From Nymphaea colorata (taxonomy: Eukaryota; Streptophyta; Magnoliopsida; Nymphaeales; Nymphaeaceae): DNA of 64,000 bases. The notes under the pieces are model-generated. The model ran no database searches. It had not been told where the DNA came from and saw only the letters and a list, made by a program, of their open reading frames with translations. Position numbers and translations under genes: made by a program. This document shows positions 46,792 to 59,967 of the stretch, in pieces. Every line of letters begins with the position of its first letter. Positions within the stretch are counted from its first letter, which is position 1. The stretch spans positions 26,755,934 to 26,819,933 of the forward strand of contig NC_045138.2 of assembly GCF_008831285.2 (NCBI RefSeq), read 5' to 3'.

Positions 46792-49122
46792 GCTTTTCCT
46801 TGTATCTCTGCATCTTGGATCTGATCTTGCGTTTTCTGTTTGTTTTCTCTGTTTGGTGTTTGTATTTTCTTCGTCCCTTCGTTCCTCTGGTTTCACTATT
46901 CATGAGTTGGCTGCTTCTTCTAAGATTGCAGGCTGTTCTATAGAATTTTCCTGCCTTCACTCCCAACTTTTGAGTTTTGATGTTTTGGGTTCTTCTCTTT
47001 TCTTTCTACGGGATCATTTTTCCTTCTGGGGAGGATGTAGCTGAGCGGAAATAGATCCCACAAGAACCAGACGGAGAAAAAGTGTAAATGATTGTTCTCA
47101 TAACTCCAAAGGCTAGTATGTGGAAGATGAAAGAAGAGAGATATTGCAAAAATGAAAAAAAGCTAGAGAAAAGTTTTCGATTTCGGACACGCAACCGGCT
47201 CAACCAGTTCCGAAAATATGCAATTGGGTGCTGCTGATGCCTCTGTTAGTTGTCTAAGTTTGTACATCAATGGATCTGAATCCTGGCTTTCTTTTGAGAT
47301 CGAACGCTGGCGCTGCCTCCATTACCACTTAACAAGGTACGACTGAGTATCTACAGGATGCTGTTCGTGGAAATAAACTAGAGCGTTACTGTTGTGCTTT
47401 TACTCTGTTCCTGTGAAAGTGTTGTCGATTCAGTTCTCCAGATCGGAACGGTGATGAACAGCATTACAGTTTCACCCTTCATTGTAGTTAAATTTGATGT
47501 GTAAGATTTAGAATTTCTCTGAAATGGACAGAATGCTGCTTCATCTTTCCCAAGTAATCGTGTGTAAGAGAGCTTATCAGATTTGCTGTTCATGGGGCAT
47601 CGGCCAATGTTCTTCAATTCTTGTGATTTTTCTTTATTCTTCCTTTGTAAGATGATCTCAGCTTCACTGTTCCGGGGTAACTAGACGAAGTTTCATCTAA
47701 TATTTCCCTGAAGCGGAATGTTGTTTCATTTCTTTCTTTTCATATCAACAGCATCTTTAAGGGCACATCAGCTTTCTTGTTCATGGTTGTCTGATGTACT
47801 TGGTTTTTGTATATTTCTATCTGTTGAAAAAAATGGAAGATGGTTCTTGTCCACTTCTGCTGGCTTTGCATGCTTTTTAAGCAAATTTTGACAGTGCTAT
47901 GATCCTCAAGACATGTGCCTACTTATCAGTAAGTATGTGATGTCAATTTTCTCTATCGAACTCGGCATTCCATGATTTACTCTGTTGGATAGTGGCCACC
48001 ACTTCAATTGCTCTAACATACTCATCATAGGACTCGATATTTGTCCCTGTTGTCAAACATCAACATACACATATATACATTGATTGAACTCAGTGATATC
48101 TGAATTACATTGGTAGGGTAGATCCCAGTCTCAAAGCCCTACCTCTCGAATGTCAAACCCATTTCAGGTACGAAGTCAAGTTGTAAGCCTTGGTTTTCAG
48201 AATAATTTCACCTTTGGCACCCAAATGAGTAAGAAATATGGATTTGATTTTCGCGGAGCAAGCAATAGAGAATTCCCTAGTTTTTGGTGCATAAATTCAG
48301 ATCTTCAGTTATTGAAAAATCCTAACACTGGACGGCAAGAAGTTGGGAGGAAAATTTGACACTTGATTTTTGCCAAAGGAACTTGTTCATTGTGTGGATA
48401 GGTGAGGAACGTTGAATGGTAGTTGGAGAAAGCTAACATCGTAGTAGCTTTGTCATCAGAATCAGACTACCTCGTTTTTTAACAGATGACCTCCTTTTCC
48501 TTCTCAAACCAAGATAACCTTGTTTGATTCAGCTACGCCCAAAATCCCAAGATTTTCAATCATTTTTGCCTGCTACAACGACCCTGATTCTTAGCTACCA
48601 AGGCACATGATGCAGGCCTCACTCATCCAGTTGCCAATTCCAGGGTGCCACGTGTTACGTTTCAGCTACTTTTTATTATTATTCTTTTTTTTTTTGTTTT
48701 AGTTATCTTTATATATTTTTTCCAATTATGTCTTCATAAGGTATTTTTGTTAGTACTTTTAAACGTGAGCCGATTGTCGGTTGCACTGCTTTAGGACTCG
48801 GAGTCACTTCACAAAAAGCAAAAAATAAAAAATACAAAGGTTATATTGTAGAAGGTGGTTGAGACTTGAGACTTCCACCACGAGCTTTTTCTCTCTACAA
48901 AAAGAGGTAAAGGCTACTGTCATGTGTATCAATTGTATGTTGCTAAGGGCTGCGGATGTGAAGGGGCAAGCAGCTCAAGCTCACTACGCGAGCTGATGTG
49001 GTTTGTAAGTTTCTAAGGGAATCTCTTGTTATTAGTATTAATAGTTTTTATATAGTGATCACCTTTGTGACCTTGTTTTGTTTGGTTATCGAGATTTCGT
49101 ATTTGATCTAAGGGGCATAGGG

Positions 49123-49340
49123 CATAGTATAGCTGGTTAAACTCACACACGATCGTGTAAAAGGTGCATTGTTAGCTTCCATTCATATGAGTGCTATTCT
49201 CCTGAAATGTAAATGATCGGATCACCAAGAGACATAGTATAGCTGGTCAAACACACGTTTGTGTAAAAGGTGCATTGTTAGTTTTCATTCGTATGAGTGC
49301 TACTCTCCTAAACTATAAATGGTCAGATTGCCGACAAGTA
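49123..49340. repeat. 110-bp tandem duplication
   Basis: Copies begin at 49123 and 49233 with 'catagtatagctggt(t/c)aaac' and share 'gtgtaaaaggtgcattgtta' and 'catatgagtgctattctcct' (second copy slightly changed). Identity is high but not perfect. It may lie within a decayed retroelement. Confidence 0.9.
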
Positions 49341-49593
49341 TACCATAGCCCACACAAGTATTGGGTACTACTCAAAAACCCGAAGTAGGGGGAATGAGGA
49401 GTTTTCAAGCCTCTTTTTCTTTGCAGTGTACATAAGAGCATTTTATATTTGTTTTAGTGCTCAAAAAATTGGGCAAATTCATAAAAAAGACTAAGGTAGA
49501 TTTAGTGTTCTTGTTGCCAAACAACATCTTATAGTCACTTAACCAGTTGTACTATATGGTCTATTATACTTAAAAATATTGCACTGCGTGCCA

Positions 49594-49755
49594 TCAGTAG
49601 CGGAGCTACCATGTGACTGGAGCGGACAACTGCCTACCCCATCTTGTGTAAACCTTTATAAAAGTTTTATTATTATGTGTTGGACTCAGATTTAACCATA
49701 CCCAATCATGAATTGGTGCCCCTCAACGAAAACTTTCTACCTCTGCCACTGCATG
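49594..49755. repeat. dispersed transposon fragment
   Basis: Opens 'agtagcggagctaccatgtg' and closes 'ctacctctgccactgc'. The two ends are roughly inverted to one another ('gtagcggagct' against 'cctctgccactg'), with 'caactgcctacccc' inside. It resembles the fragments at 37.8 and 55.3 kb. Class not assigned. Confidence 0.45.
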
Positions 49756-50826
49756 CCATGTAAATAAATCAAGCTTGGGGGCATTTCATGCACCTTGATG
49801 TAAAAGACTCTCTAACTTGATCTCCACCTGTATAATATTAATCCTAAGATGCTTCTTGTCGAGCGGTCATCCAAATGGATGACCTTATGAGTTCTTCAAA
49901 TTTATGCTATCTTTGTTTACTCCTTTTTTGCTTCCCAAGAACTTCAAAAGGTAATTTTTTTTTTAATTCTAAGTGCCACGTTTGAATATATCGTAGTGAA
50001 TAATATTGCAGTATACTTCGTAAATACTACGAGGACATCATAACCACCACGCGAAAACTAAGAATAGCCCTATATCGATGCGCGGCCGCACCAGCACTCT
50101 GGGGAAACTTGAAGTTAAATGTTTGGGAGCATATATCTGCTTTAAGTGTTTTACTGCAATTTCTCTCTTGAAAATTTCAATAAAAGATGTTATACAAAAG
50201 TGTGATATTTTCAAAATATCGCCTATAATTGATGGAGGATGCCAGTAAATGTGTTGTTGCTTTCTATATCTGAGACCTTGGTCAGGTTTAATAAAGGGGA
50301 TATCGTCTAAAGCCCACTGCAGAAGTAGCATTGCTTTCTTTCCTTTCATATAACAACCAAATCATGATTTTTGCATAAGGCAATTTGTTACCATCAAGTC
50401 GAAAGATATCGCATACATCGAACCAAATGAAATATCTCGAATGAAGGCATTCAATTGGGCAATCTGAAGTCTGTATTGTGTGTGTGTGTCTCTCTCTCTC
50501 TAGCTCAAGTTAAAGAAAATAACCAGAGGCGCAAACAAGGAAGGTAATTAAAGGTGAGCATTGCTTGCTTTCTCCTTTTGCCGCTTGGTTTCACTACATA
50601 ACAGCGCGCTCTGTTTTGTTGCTTCAGCTCATGAAGAAAATGTGTTGCAGGGAGTCTTCTTGTATTCTTGGCTCCGCCATGAACACCCGCCATGCTCCTC
50701 AGCGACTGCCCTATTCAGAATCTTCACTCCTTCAGGCGGATCTTCGTAATTATAAGCGCAGGAGAAGAAACCATGGTTCTACTGCTTTGTGGTTGTCAGG
50801 AACGAAGCTTGGTGCTATCCCAATTG

Positions 50827-50828
<2 letters not shown>

Positions 50829-50897
<69 letters not shown>
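50829..50897. repeat. compound (CT)n-(GT)n microsatellite
   Basis: About 40 bases of CT followed by about 30 bases of GT, perfect. Confidence 0.97.
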
Positions 50898-50899
<2 letters not shown>

Positions 50900-53585
50900 G
50901 GATCATGTAGCAGGTGGGGATCGTGGTGGAACTGACATACTGTAGCGCATGATGTGTTCCCCCCATCTCAGGGATGGACATGGTTTCCCTTGCAGAGGCC
51001 TTCCTTACTGCAGGTGGAAGTTCCTATCCGCTTTTCTTCGCCTCCTCCATTTCCTTTTCTCCTTTTCTCTTGTCTGCTATTCCTCCTGAGCTTCTATTTG
51101 TCGTCAGAACTGTGAACTGTTCTAAGCCAAATTATCAATGAAAGCTTGAATCCTTTTTTTCTCCTTGTTTAGCGACTTTTGAACAATTAATCTTTGTTTC
51201 TCTGGGCAATTTATTTGTGTTCATATGATGACAGTCTCTTCGAAGGGATAGAATAGATTAATCAATTGATGGTGGTAGGGCCTCATCCGACTTGAGATCA
51301 TCCGTTTATTGTTTCGAATGGAAAAGAGAAAGTTGTGCTAAATTAAACGCTAGCTGTTGCTTTCTCATCTGTGCAATGAAACTGACATTTTGGTCGCTCA
51401 ATCTTTTCTTCTCTGGAAAAAAAAATGACAACGTATAGGAAGGAAATTTGTATATGAATGGTGAGCAAGGAATCACCTGATGAAAGAATGAACAAGAAAA
51501 AAATTGAACAAAAAACAGAACCCAAGAAACTGTTCTAATTATTTGTAGAAGTCAATGGATCCTGTTTGCTGCCGGCCAATATATGTAAGCACATGAATCG
51601 CTAGCTAGAAGCCAAGGCTAGGCAGATAGAGATCAGCCAACCAAACCTTCTTCAACCTGAACGTCATTATTCCAACTGTCTTATTGGCCTAGCGATCCTT
51701 GAAGTGGAAAACGTTTTCCTGCAAAATGAATCAAACAGTGATGTAGCCTATTCAGGAATACGCATCAAGGCTACCTCTGAGCAGTTGTTCGATTTCTTCT
51801 GTTTCAAGTATAATTGTAAGCTTCTCATATAATTCAGTGAAGCTATAATCATAAAGTGGCAGATGTCAAATCTAGATTCGAATTCAGACTTTGATTTCTG
51901 AAACCAAATTCAAGTCTGACTAGCATCAATCTGATATTTATGGGTGATCAGGTCAAATCATTATCAGATTTTAGTGGGATATCTGATTTGGATACGGAAT
52001 CCAAATCTGCAGATTGCTAATCAAATCGAGATTCCTCTATCAAATTCAATTAAATAGATTCAAAATCGGATTCACAAATACGATATATTCAATCTACTTG
52101 CATACCTAGGTTTACCACTTTCTGAAAGTGATTTGTCAGATTATATAATCTGCTATTAGGGGTGGGGCTTCTCTTCTACGCCTTTTCGTCATATTCCTTT
52201 TCGTACCTTGTAAAAGTCCCCAGTTCGTTAGGAAGAGTGAAATCACGTCAGAAAACAAATCTTCAATTCTTAAATATTAAGGTGTACAATCTTCATTTCC
52301 TAGTCCTTTGAACTGCAAATGGTGGATGTGCAACATTCTAGTTGATCGAAAGTAATTTGAGATTTTAGTTGATGGAAAGTGATTTGAGATCATGAGATCA
52401 AAGGTCATAAGACTTTAAATCATAATTTCTTAGCCGCGACTTTGAATTTCTTCTTAAAAAAAAGTACTATTGGGAATCGTACGTCAGTCACCGGAAGATG
52501 ATGAAGCTGTTAATGGGGACAGCAAAAACTTCAAGTTAACTATCACGAGAATCTCAACCCCAACTTAAATCTTCTTTTTTCATCTTTCAACTTTCAAGGA
52601 GGATCTCACAATTTTAAAGCAGAAAACAACATTGACTGAGTAGCTGTGCCACTAGAAACACCTCCAATTTTGGGGACAAGGAAAACTTCAAGAAAACATA
52701 CTCATTTTTTTAAATGAAGGCAAAGATATGGTCAAGTTGTTACATTTAAACACTAAAGCGCATATAAAAAAGGGGTAATTAAAAGAAAATCAAATTTAGG
52801 CATGTTTTTGCTACGACAAGGCTGTTGAGGCAAAATTTTCATTTACAAGGAAAATGGGCTGGACTTGGAACTCTTGGCATGGCAGCTCACCTTTAGATAA
52901 AAAATGTAAGAATAAATAAATTTGATACCACTAAATGCATTAGAAATAGGACCAAAGTCAGATCGTAGCAGCCAATAGTGACGAAAATTTGCTAGTAACG
53001 GACTCCTTTCTACCCATGTACATCAATTTTTTTCTGTGGACTCAAGGTTCTGTCAAGGCAGAAAAAGGACGAGGCATCAAAGTTAAACTTCATCAACTGC
53101 TTCCAACTTATTTTCCACGTCCTGTCCCTTATATGTTGAATATTTTAACCGGACCAGCACTAAAATAGTGCGTCCGACTATTGCTTTATTGTATTCTTGT
53201 AGTAGGATTGAGACAAGTAACAAATCACAATCACCATAATCTTTTTTTCCGTTTTTTTATTATGAGAAGGTAGGATTAAGCATATAAGAGACGCACCCAA
53301 GTATCAAAATCTGTTTGATGACTTTCAATTTAACGATCTTTTAAGTCCAATCACAAAGCAATGTAGGAAATGACAGAGATCATGAAAGTCTTCGACCAAC
53401 TGGGGTTAAGGAAGGCATTAGGCATGGCGAGAGGCTGAACATGACGTCGGTCGTTGGCCTCGTGGCTCATGGCCCCTCGATGTGGGGCAGTGGTAGCCAC
53501 CGCTTAAACTCTTGCTACGTGTCCGGCTGAACGCGAGATGATGATTTTTATCTATCCCTATCGACAAACGTGGGAAAACCCATTG

Positions 53586-53587
<2 letters not shown>

Positions 53588-53616
<29 letters not shown>
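53588..53616 (+). promoter_or_regulatory. (CT)n tract just upstream of the ACHT start
   Basis: Fourteen perfect CT units end 99 bp before the ATG at 53716 and are followed by more pyrimidine-rich sequence (ttctctctctgtcttc). This is likely 5' UTR or core-promoter pyrimidine tract; the role is inferred from position. Confidence 0.45.
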
Positions 53617-53620
<4 letters not shown>

Positions 53621-53715
53621 TCGGTGGATCGTGAGAAAGATGTGGCTCCGGATGGATGGTAGTTTCCTTTGACGGCTGAACGACCAACCTTGGCTTCTCT
53701 CTCTGTCTTCAATCT

Positions 53716-56700
53716 ATGGCGGATGTTGTTCACCGATCAGTCTTCTGCCTTCACTATTCCCCTCTTGTGTTGCCTTTCCCCTCCGCTAGCTCCAGCAAGC
53801 TGTCGTTGCCCTCCAAGATACTGAGCAGGAATTTGCGTTTGGAGCACGAAGAATCGAGCCAGAGATTTCTGTGGGTGACCGAGTTTTCGAGTTTCTTAAG
53901 GAGTAGGAGTGCCTCTCACGTCAAGGTGAGTCGTTTTCTGGTGAAATATTATTTGCTGCCTTTCAATTATCTTTCATTCGAAGGTGGCTTTCGTGGGGCT
54001 TCGTCGAATTTTGCAAGTTCGAGAAGTTTAAATGGCTTCGTTCGTTACTGCTTCATAAATTGCGTACACGCTGTGTGTTTATTTCCGTTTTCTAGTTTGT
54101 TCAGTTTTCTTGATTAAGGGATGTAGTATATTTCTTGGTTTCATATCTAGAGGAGAATATTATCTCTTAATATTATATGATATTGAAACTGTCAAGAGTT
54201 TAAATTGAGTGGATGTTTTCTGCTACGGAAGAATTTCCTCTCTAGTTGTAATCGGTTTCATATTGAGCTTGGATTGCAACTACGTGGAATTGTTTTGAAA
54301 GAATCGTGTTTGTAACCAAACTTTCTCTTTCTAAGAATTGTAATGGATTTGTTTGTTTCAAGTGCAATCTGTTGCTTATTGGAAGTGCCATTGTCCAACT
54401 TAATACTTCTATATTGCATTAGTGGTCTAGCCATTTCTGGGGGTCTTCGCCTGCTTTACTTTTAACGAGAGTACTGTAATTTCTCTGTTCTTTGGTACTT
54501 CTACATCATTATTGTTCTGAGAGATGGCTGCATATGGCGTGCTTCTTTTTTCTTTATTACATTTGGCTCTTGGAAACTTTTATTCTTCAGGCTCGTGACT
54601 CTGTTGCCGAGGGTGATGAGCAGAAGTGGTGGGAGAAGAATGCTGGTCCAAACATGGTCGACATTCACTCTGCTCAAGAGTTCCTTGATGCATTGCGAGA
54701 TGCCGGTGATAGGCTTGTAATTGTGGAATTTTATGGCACTTGGTGTGGCTCTTGCAGAGCACTTTTTCCCAAGGTGATTCTGATTTAATTAGCCTTCTTG
54801 TGATATTATTCTTTTGTAATTTTCATATGGTGATCCTGCAGAGATATGTGATAGGATGTCAACTGCAGTCTTCTCAGGATAGATGTATGTGAAAGAACAT
54901 TTTAATCAATTACACCTGAGAATAAGTTCTACAGAATAAAAGGAACTTGGTGTGCAGATGGGACATATCAGTTGCATCTTTAAATTAGAAGGATTCATTT
55001 AGTACAGGAGATAATACTGCTGCTATTTTCTCAGTTCAGTAGTTAAAGAACTCTGAGATGCAACTGTTTCACTCTGTTAATGGTCTACATCATTTAAAAA
55101 ACACCTTTCCAGCAACATGTATGCTATTTTTTGTCAAGGATTTTCTTCTTGTCATGGATGTCAGTTGCCTTAAGATAACTCCAAGAGAGATTTCTTTTCA
55201 GTTGTTTGGATAAATATAACTCATATTTGAAAAGACGAAAAGCTCATCATTTACTGGGAAATGGACCATATATTCTACCCAATGGCGTAGCCAGAAATTT
55301 CTGACTGGGGGCACTAATACATTAAATTTTAACTTTTAAGGGGTAACCAATATGCAAATAACTAAATGGCCATGATATGGTGAGGGAAATTGCCCACACC
55401 AGCTCACATGTGTCTCTGCCATTACTGATCAAGTTCTTCCTGTATTCCTCCATTTGAGGAGTTCACAGTCCTAACAATTGGTAACTCTTCCCAACCAATA
55501 CAATTGATTTAATGTGTTCATAATTATCATCAAACTCCCATAGGAGCCAATTCAATTTCCCCTTTGTGATAATGCTTTAGTTTCTCCCACAAGTTTCAGA
55601 ATCCTGTAGTATTTTATGCTGCCTTCTTCCGTCTTCTACTCTTTTAAGTTTTCATTATGTTGCATTTCCTGTCCAATAGGTGTCAAATCGTACATATCAC
55701 CTGTGTCTTCTGTTAGTGAAGTTAGCTCTTTCTTTTAACAAATCATTCTCTATGACTTTGGTTGCGACATTTGTCCGTTTAAATCATGTGTTTCACATTG
55801 TTTCCAGACATCTTTCGGGCCTTTAGCCTTCACTTCTGTAAATGTTTCTCCAACCGATAGCTCCATATGTTAGATGAGTAATGCCACTGCTGGCATCCTC
55901 AGGTCCCAGCCTGGGGGTTACAGTCTGATAGAAGAAGAAGAGGCGTTTTGATCAAAGATATGCTGTGACACTTGCTTCTGACGACATATACAAGTGCTCG
56001 TTCGAAGTGGAGTCACTCCTGATTCCATATTCCAATTTCATAAACAAGAAATGTGACATTCCCAGCCAAACAATTGGATCCTCTTCATTTGGTCGATGTA
56101 CACCATATTTATGCATCCGATCTTTCTTCTTGCTTTTATTGTTGTAGAAGTAGCCTTAATCTTTTCCATTTGCATTGATTGGAAACTAAAGGCATCAATT
56201 TGGATGGCCATGAATATGGAGGTCTTAGTCCAGTCACGGTTCTTGCTTTAGAATGTTGGGTACTTCGTCAGGTAGCCATAACCATTCAGCTAGGCTACTA
56301 CAGATTAGTTTCCAATTGTCATACCAATTCAATAGCTCCAGCAAGTGGTTGTATCACATCCCTGTAGGGCTTTGCTCCACATGATCACAAGCCTAATGTC
56401 ATTCACTCCTGCTAGATGTTGAAAAAGGTCATTACATGCTATTGCCAGCATCGGTGTGCTCCAAATTCAGTTACTCTTGTACCACTTCTGATTATTTTAC
56501 ACTCTCGGTCTTATTGTGATGGACTCCACTTCTATGGGAAGCAAATGGGTCAGATCTAGGACCATATACTTCAGGTGAGTTTGTATTCCATTCCAGAATC
56601 ATGAAAATTTCTAGACCCCCGAACAAGGTCCAACCTGTTTGCAAATCCTACAGCCATCTAATCCAAGACTCAGACACGTTTGAACAAAAAAATAAGAATA

Positions 56701-59464
56701 TTGAAAAGTAACTGAAGAGCTGTTTTAAGTAGAATTTGCAGACACTATTTACATAAACATGCTGAAAAGTCAGTGTCCCTGATGAATACGAGGAAAAACG
56801 GATACAAGAAAAAGAAAAGTAGAGGAAGGATGAAGGAATAGTTGAAAAAAGAATGGCCCAGATTGAGCCCAACCTCTTTAGTTTCAGATAACACATTCTT
56901 TGATAAAAAACTTATAATGCTTATATTGTACAGCATTCTGCCATCATTGACAGAGAATGACCTCCTTACCAAATAGGCACTGGGGTTTTTATGGGACTTT
57001 ATTCTATAGTAGCATGAGTCTTATTTCCTCTCCGCTGCTTTCAACAGATATACTGTTTATTATTAGTTTCATTCTTTCTGAATGCATTCAAATCCTCAGT
57101 ATTTTTTATAGGTACTTCTTTGTTTTTTGTGGGTCTGTGGTCCTTCATGGAAATGCTTTTATTTATTGATAAACTTGCATTTGGATTCTGATGAGACAAA
57201 GACTTGATTTGCTTAGATACTTCCTTTTCTATTGCTTTTATTATAACCTACTTTGGAAGCTACTAACAGCCCATGGCCGCTGCAGCTATGCAAGACTGCT
57301 GAAGAGCATCCTGAAATCCTTTTCTTGAAAGTGAACTTTGATGCGAATAAACCCATGTGCAAGCGGCTGAATGTTAGAGTGCTCCCATATTTTCATTTCT
57401 ATCGGGGTACTGATGGACAATTGGAGTCCTTTTCTTGTTCACTAGTAAAGGTTAGTGGTCTGACATATTAAATTCTGGTTTTTATTGTAAAAGTTTAGGT
57501 TAATCAACCTTAACACCGAAAGGATCTGTTGACCTTCTTAGGATCTATAAAATTTGTTGATGTCATACACTTTTTTCTGTTTGATTGCCTCCTTTTTTTG
57601 TGTGCTGAAGATGGTTATGGCATCTATAAATAAATGACTAGAGGATCATTGGAACAAAAATTTCTCACCGACTGCACAAGCAAACAGTCGTTCATCCAAG
57701 TTTCTGTGTGACATGGTCACTTTTAATAGCATAACTGTCCCATTTGATACAACATGATTTTCTGATACATGATCACATTTCCAGGACACTACCTGGCCAA
57801 TCAACTTTTGTGTTTAACTAGTCTGTTTTTTTTCTAATGACCTTGATCTCATTTTGTTATCATCCATTCTTTTTTATTTAGAATTTTTGTCGAGCCCATT
57901 ATAGTTTAATCTTGGTTTTATTGTTGCTTTTATTCATAATGGGTTGGAACTGTTTGGTTTTTCAAGTGTTTGCTCTTAAGGTAATGGCCATTATGTATTG
58001 CTTAGAGACTTAAAAGTTGAAGATAAATCTGATCATGTACAGGCAAGGGCATACTACCTGCATGACAGCCTTCTTAACTGGTCTTGCAAAGGCAAAACTA
58101 AATCATTCAATGCTTTCATCCAGTGGCTCAGGTCTCCATTTCCTTTTAAAAGAGGAAAATGATAGTGGGTGATTATCATCTATAGTGACTGCATTTTTTC
58201 TAAAAAAAAAGTGGAGATTTGAACCATTTGATCGTAGATGACTTCATCCTGTTGTCTAGATTGACACTTGTAGGATCAGTTAAAAAGTTTGACTGTGTAT
58301 GTATGAAAAGAGAGAGAGGGAGAGAGAGAGAGAGATTGATTGGTATGCCTCAAGTGTTATGCGCCCGATGTTCCCTGCCTTAAAGCCATCTGGCTAAATG
58401 GATAGACAATCAAAATAATTTGAAGATGTGAACTACGTAGTTCATTTAACAAATGAAGACTTTTAAATGACATAATTTTTATGTAAGAACAAAAATCAAG
58501 GGCATCAAAAATGAAATGGGTAACAGTGCATCAAAATTTGGCAGGTTAGAGAATGATCATCTTATTTCCTTTGAATATAAACCAGAGTATGGTTTTAAAC
58601 CTCTGCCGATATGATTATATTATGTCAAATTAAGGGCACTTCTGGTGTGTGTACATATATATGTGCATCCGAAGTACTCATGGATGACATACCTTGCACA
58701 AGCCGATGCTATGGGTGAACAACCCTAGTCCAGAAGGCACACAGAAGGGATTTGACTGCAGGTTCGGGCCTGGGTTTACCTTCAATGCACGCCTTGTCGT
58801 AGTCGTGTATTTCCTTTCTAAATTTCTGCACATTGTTCTGTTGAACCAAGCGTACCTCCGTTGTGTCCCATACCTTTGTTTCTTCATGGCAACTAGACTC
58901 GATAACATCTGACATTGCTTGCAAAAGAATACTCATTACGTGCACGCAGACATGTAAACCCTTCTTTTCCAAAATGAGTCTTTTCCATGTGTGAAGACTT
59001 ACGGTGTAGCTTTCCTTTTTCGATCATTGAGTATGGCTTTCCTCTGAAACTGCATTCACACTCTCAGGTCCTAGCCTTTGTTTCTTTAAACAAGTAGGGA
59101 TGCCAATCTTTGCACCTTTGATTGTGTGAGATCAATAATGATCTTATGGTTCTGTACACACACGGCTGTAATACCACTCTCATATGAAAATATTTGTCTC
59201 TTATATCAGCAGAAACGCAGTATAGTTCTTCTGATAATTGTTGTTTCTCATTTGTATTATGTCACTTCTCCATAAACTATTTCTTGCTCGTCTGATCAAT
59301 GCCAGTGCAAATCTTTTTCCCTGCAGTTCCAGAAGATAAAAGACTGCATTGCAATGCACAACACTGCTCGATGTAGCATCGGTCAGCCTACAGGCATCGG
59401 CAACATAGACCTTCTTGCATCTCCAGATGCAAAAGACAAGCCAGCAGAAGCCAACTCTCGGTAG
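53716..59464 (+). CDS. ACHT: chloroplast thioredoxin-like 2 (ACHT1/2-type atypical Cys-His-rich thioredoxin)
   Basis: A plastid thiol-disulfide exchange protein of the atypical ACHT group, which couples redox state (including oxidation through peroxiredoxin) to target enzymes. Four exons: 53716-53925, 54591-54773, 57286-57450, 59327-59464; 696 nt in frame, 231 aa. Residues 1-70 are serine-rich and fit a chloroplast transit peptide. The thioredoxin fold follows: [19 protein letters not shown] with the atypical site WCGSC (C122, C125), [19 protein letters not shown], a further cysteine in KPMCKRLNV, and the cis-proline P165 in [11 protein letters not shown]. The segment [10 protein letters not shown], conserved in ACHT proteins, ends exon 3; the tail contains [15 protein letters not shown]. 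Introns 2 (2.5 kb) and 3 (1.9 kb) are long and include a transposon fragment. Junctions are GT/AG and no defect is seen. The start is the first ATG downstream of the pyrimidine tract. Confidence 0.94.
55285..55430. repeat. dispersed transposon fragment in an ACHT intron
   Basis: 'atggcgtagccagaaatttc' then 'tgactgggggcac', AT-rich sequence with 'aaggggtaaccaatatgcaa', and an end 'attgcccacaccagctcaca' followed by 'tctctgccatta'. Same layout as the 15.2, 31.8 and 49.6 kb fragments. It lies in intron 2 and should be spliced out. Confidence 0.45.
58308..58334. repeat. (GA)n microsatellite in ACHT intron 3
   Basis: A GA tract with a short GG interruption. Non-coding. Confidence 0.88.
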
Positions 59465-59796
59465 CTGTTGTAGAGGTTACGCGGTTTGGTATATATTTGA
59501 TCTGTAATGTTTCCGTATTTGGAAAGGTTTATTTCTTCCAATGTAACATCCTCGTTAAATATGTTCTATTTAATGCAAAATTGAATGAAAATCCTCTCCA
59601 TTGTTTCTGTTTCGTTTGTTTTATCCTCTTTCTTGTTCGCTTTCGCTCCAGTTATGGTGCGCTTGTGTTGTTGCTTCGAAAGCTTCAGAATCCCTTTCCA
59701 TCAGTAACGCTGCTAACAGCCACAAAGGACAAGTTCAGGAATTTTTAGTATGTGTGGGTGGCGCTGTTTTCTCAACGTCAGGAAGCAACACTTTCA

Positions 59797-59910
59797 TATA
59801 TATATATATATATATATAGATATATATACATATAAAGAGAGAGAGAAAAAAATTGAATGGTTATATATATATATATAAAGAGAGAGAGAGAGGGAAAAAT
59901 TGAATGGTCA
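59797..59910. repeat. (TA)n-(GA)n unit, duplicated
   Basis: 'tatatataaagagagagaga...aaattgaatggt' occurs twice in a row, about 50 bp per unit (ending near 59862 and 59909). The second copy's tail leads into the flank of the large palindrome. Confidence 0.85.
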
Positions 59911-59967
59911 TTTAATCTGCACTGTTCAATCTAAAATCTAATATAATCAATGGTTAAAAAATAAGAA

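Larger units (their letters stand above)
44310..48670 (+). repeat. segmental duplication, block B
   Basis: The second copy of the 35.6-43.65 kb block. It keeps order and orientation but is shorter, because the middle of the deacetylase gene is missing, and it has about 0.9 kb of extra DNA after the PRA1 gene. The last clear match is 'tgcctgctacaacgaccctg' plus 'ccaaggcacatgatgcagg' near 48570-48620, then 'gccacgtgtta' at about 48648. Confidence 0.87.
46792..53715. other. intergenic region between PRA1 copy B and the ACHT gene
   Basis: The first 1.9 kb belongs to the duplicated block. From 48.7 to 49.5 kb the sequence has an LTR-like or repeat-like character with a 110-bp tandem duplication, but no polyprotein. 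A frame at 50565-50945 (126 codons) ends in the (CT)n/(GT)n repeat and has no recognised domain. At 51.86-52.1 kb there is degenerate 'aaattcaaatctg/gattcgaattc' repeat, also seen at 38.2 and 62.0 kb. No gene was identified. Confidence 0.55.

Noticed and set aside
50565-50945. 126-codon plus-strand frame ending in the CT/GT microsatellite.
   Set aside because: A third of it is the microsatellite, and the rest shows no domain or conserved pattern.
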